Assembly (NCBI RefSeq): GCF_032854445.1
Contig: NC_088304.1
Location: forward strand, 6,957,704-7,021,703
Source: Liolophura sinensis
Lineage: Eukaryota > Mollusca > Polyplacophora > Chitonida > Chitonidae
Direction of reading: 5' to 3'
DNA length: 64,000 nt
Shown here in pieces: positions 61,824-64,000 of this stretch; positions within the stretch are counted from its first letter, which is position 1; each line of letters starts with the position of its first letter. The translations under genes were made by a program, and so were the position numbers. The notes below the pieces were generated by a model. That model was not told the origin of the DNA and did no database searches. It saw only the letters and a program-made list of their open reading frames with translations.

Positions 61824-64000
61824 GCGTGAGTGGGAGTACTTTATGTGTAGTGACTGATTAATGGTGCTACGTAATGTAAATGTGTGAATCGAAACTAATA
61901 GCTCAGCTAGCGATTACTGTTCGGACATGTGTTATACAGGCAGTCATCTCTGTTAACGATAACAGACCAGTATAAATAGAAGCAGGAATTATTACAAATT
62001 AGACGACCATAACATTGAAATTGTTTTCTAGACAGATCATATTCCACAGAAACAGGACCATAAAAGACAAACACCATTACATCAAGTGGATTTTTCTAGT
62101 AATTTACTAATATTTTACACAGCCCGAAAGTCTTGTAATCATAAACCTTATGGAAACACATGACGTTTTCCGTTAATGACGATGGCCGAAAAGCATTTTA
62201 AGAGGAGCGCCTGGTCAATCTCGGAGCTGGGTAACTCGATAAATCTCCCTCTCAGATCAACCTTTTTCACCTCTCTGGAGATATGGTTGAATTGGTATCC
62301 AGTAAGGCCATCAAAATATGAACAAGCCGTGCAGACCATCATTAGGCTGATGTCTGTAGGAGATAGTAATTACTGATGGGCATTGATGAGTTCTAAGCAA
62401 GGGGACCGATTGTTATTAGCCGTGGTCTCAGACATTTATATTAGACACTGATGGTAAAAGAAAACGAATAGTTAATAAAAATGTACAGTTATTTTAAAAC
62501 TTCGCAAAGATTTCAATGAAGTGAGATTCTGATTAAATACTGTTGAGGGAAATATTGATTGTAGCATGTGCCCTATAGACCTACACGTCAATGCCATGAA
62601 CACTGAGACTTTGAAATATCGCTGAAGGGGCCAGCACGACAGGTACGAGTGTAGATAATGCTGAGAAATCGCGAATCACAGTTTCTGCTGTCGTCTGTGG
62701 CTTAAAGCTTACATGTGCAGTACATAAACGCCTTTCTCTTGGGTGTAGGAAGTCGGGTTCAGGGCAGTTTTCAGCATTTTCACATTTTCAGACTATTCCC
62801 AACAATATTCTTTATTAAAGATATCTGGTACTTAAATAATATTATAAATAGTAAAATTTAAGGCGTTCGAAAATTCAAGTACAAGGATGGACAAATGTAC
62901 GCTTTACAATTTATCACCCTCTCGTATAAATTAAAATATCTTCGGGGGGTAAAGATACGGCTTTGAAATTTCCTGAATGAAAACCAGAAAGAGTCTTGCG
63001 TTCTTAAAGCTGTAACAGATAAAATGCAGTCTACTTCATATCCGATCGCCATCCGGTAGGCATGTATGCAAACTGGGGCCATCATATTCATTACAGTTAC
63101 CTATTACCATTGTTGATATAAATACGAATGCAGCCATGTTGTTTTGTGACATCACTTTTTTTTTAATCTTCTCAATCAATCTTGTCTCCTTCTAAAGTTT
63201 TCCTTGGTGCACTAATAGAGCTCCTTTACTGCAAGAATATATTCTTGATTATACCACATTATTATTTTCTCCGCCTACAGTGAGAGGTTAGAAGGCATGT
63301 TAAGGTGATATAAAAGTGTAGCATTTCACAGCAGATCTGTCTGAAGTTAGCAGGCAACGCTCTTTAATATCCACGATGCAGTTACATCTGGACAGCACAA
63401 CCCTTCTCAAGTGTTCCTCAGCAGACAAAAAAGACATATTTGTTAGGGTCGCGTGTTGCGGAAATCTGCTCAGATGTAAATTGATTTTTGAACGCCATTG
63501 CTAGATCTTAAGCCGGCATTACAGAACAACCTGACGTGTGGGTACACAAGGCATTACTCTAAGCCCCTAAAAGACTTCATTGAACCACCAGGGTTCATTT
63601 ACTGGTCAAAGCCAAAGAATCTTTAGGACATTTTTTTCCGTCGCAGAAATATCAATGAACCTTTTCCGTCAGTTCATCTCGATGAGATCGATTTCATATC
63701 TAGAAGAGCGAGACGTGTGGATTCTGATATAATGATATTTAATTTTCTGTGTCCATGATACCGGTCAGGCTAATAGTGTATAGAAAACTGTAGTTCTGGA
63801 ACTAAACTGCAACTTTTCTTCAGCCACTTCTTAAAAATACTAAATTAAAAAAAACTCCGAACGTTGCAGAATGAGGTGGATTCGAGCTTGCGACCTCACT
63901 GGCGATGGGATTATCGGCTGTGGTGAAAGCAAGCTTGACTCGTGCTGGCTCGTGGCGATAACTTTTGGAATTATTTTGTATGTCTACATATGTAAAATAA
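61824..64000. repeat. Subunit M2, copy 6 (cut by window end)
   Basis: The TATAAATAG motif is at 61972, and the 66-codon frame is at 62176-62376. The transposon target TTTTGTATGTCT near 63975 is empty. The downstream haplotype is the CTCTTGGG type shared with copy 5. Confidence 0.9.

Larger units (their letters stand above)
59300..64000. repeat. Higher-order repeat copy 6 (cut by window end)
   Basis: Only M1 (b variant) and most of M2 lie in the window. M2 carries the empty transposon target site near 63976. The sequence ends inside the stretch that leads into M3 in the other copies, so the array continues beyond this window. Confidence 0.93.

Noticed and set aside
1-64000. CRISPR array or prokaryotic mobile island
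   Set aside because: Repeats are kilobase-sized with no short repeat/unique spacer pattern, no operons and no ribosome binding sites.
1-64000. CENP-B box in the array
   Set aside because: I looked for TTCG followed by the A and CGGG spacing in the conserved blocks and found no convincing match.

Overview
This window is eukaryotic, AT-rich repeat DNA, probably from an invertebrate animal. The animal assignment is an inference from a Tc1-type transposon and the absence of any compact gene structure; the species cannot be named from this sequence. I see no host protein-coding gene, tRNA, rRNA or CRISPR array.

Almost every base belongs to one nested tandem array. The large unit, a higher-order repeat (HOR), is about 11.8 kb once later insertions are removed. 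I phase it at a GCGTGAG-type anchor that recurs at 4, 11841, 25205, 38478, 49035 and 59300. This gives five full or near-full copies and the first 4.7 kb of a sixth. Each HOR is built from seven related but strongly diverged subunits, called M1 to M7 here. M1 and M2 are closest to full length (about 2.2-2.6 kb). M3, M4, M6 and M7 are truncated, and M5 is about 1.9-2.0 kb. The same subunit in different copies is far more alike than different subunits within one copy, which is the classic signature of HOR amplification.

Three insertions interrupt the array. A 1.53 kb Tc1-like DNA transposon sits at the identical site in M2 of copies 2 and 3. It has 25-bp perfect terminal inverted repeats, a TA target duplication and a full-length DD34E transposase reading frame broken by two in-frame stops. 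The empty site is intact in copies 1, 4 and 6. A 1.16 kb TG...CA segment flanked by CATATA repeats, probably a solo LTR, lies in M2 of copy 5 only.

The copies record a history of unequal exchange. Copies 2 and 3 are almost identical and carry the same dead transposon, so they are the youngest duplication, with its join inside M6. M1 occurs as two variants, a (copies 1, 4, 5) and b (copies 2, 3, 6). Copy 4 has lost about 0.85 kb of M2 and carries a hybrid of two M2 haplotypes. Copy 5 has an in-register M1/M2 fusion that removes about 2.6 kb. Short open frames that recur in M1b, M2, M3 and M4 look like shared-ancestry frames, because copy-to-copy changes are mostly amino-acid changing. They are listed at low confidence.
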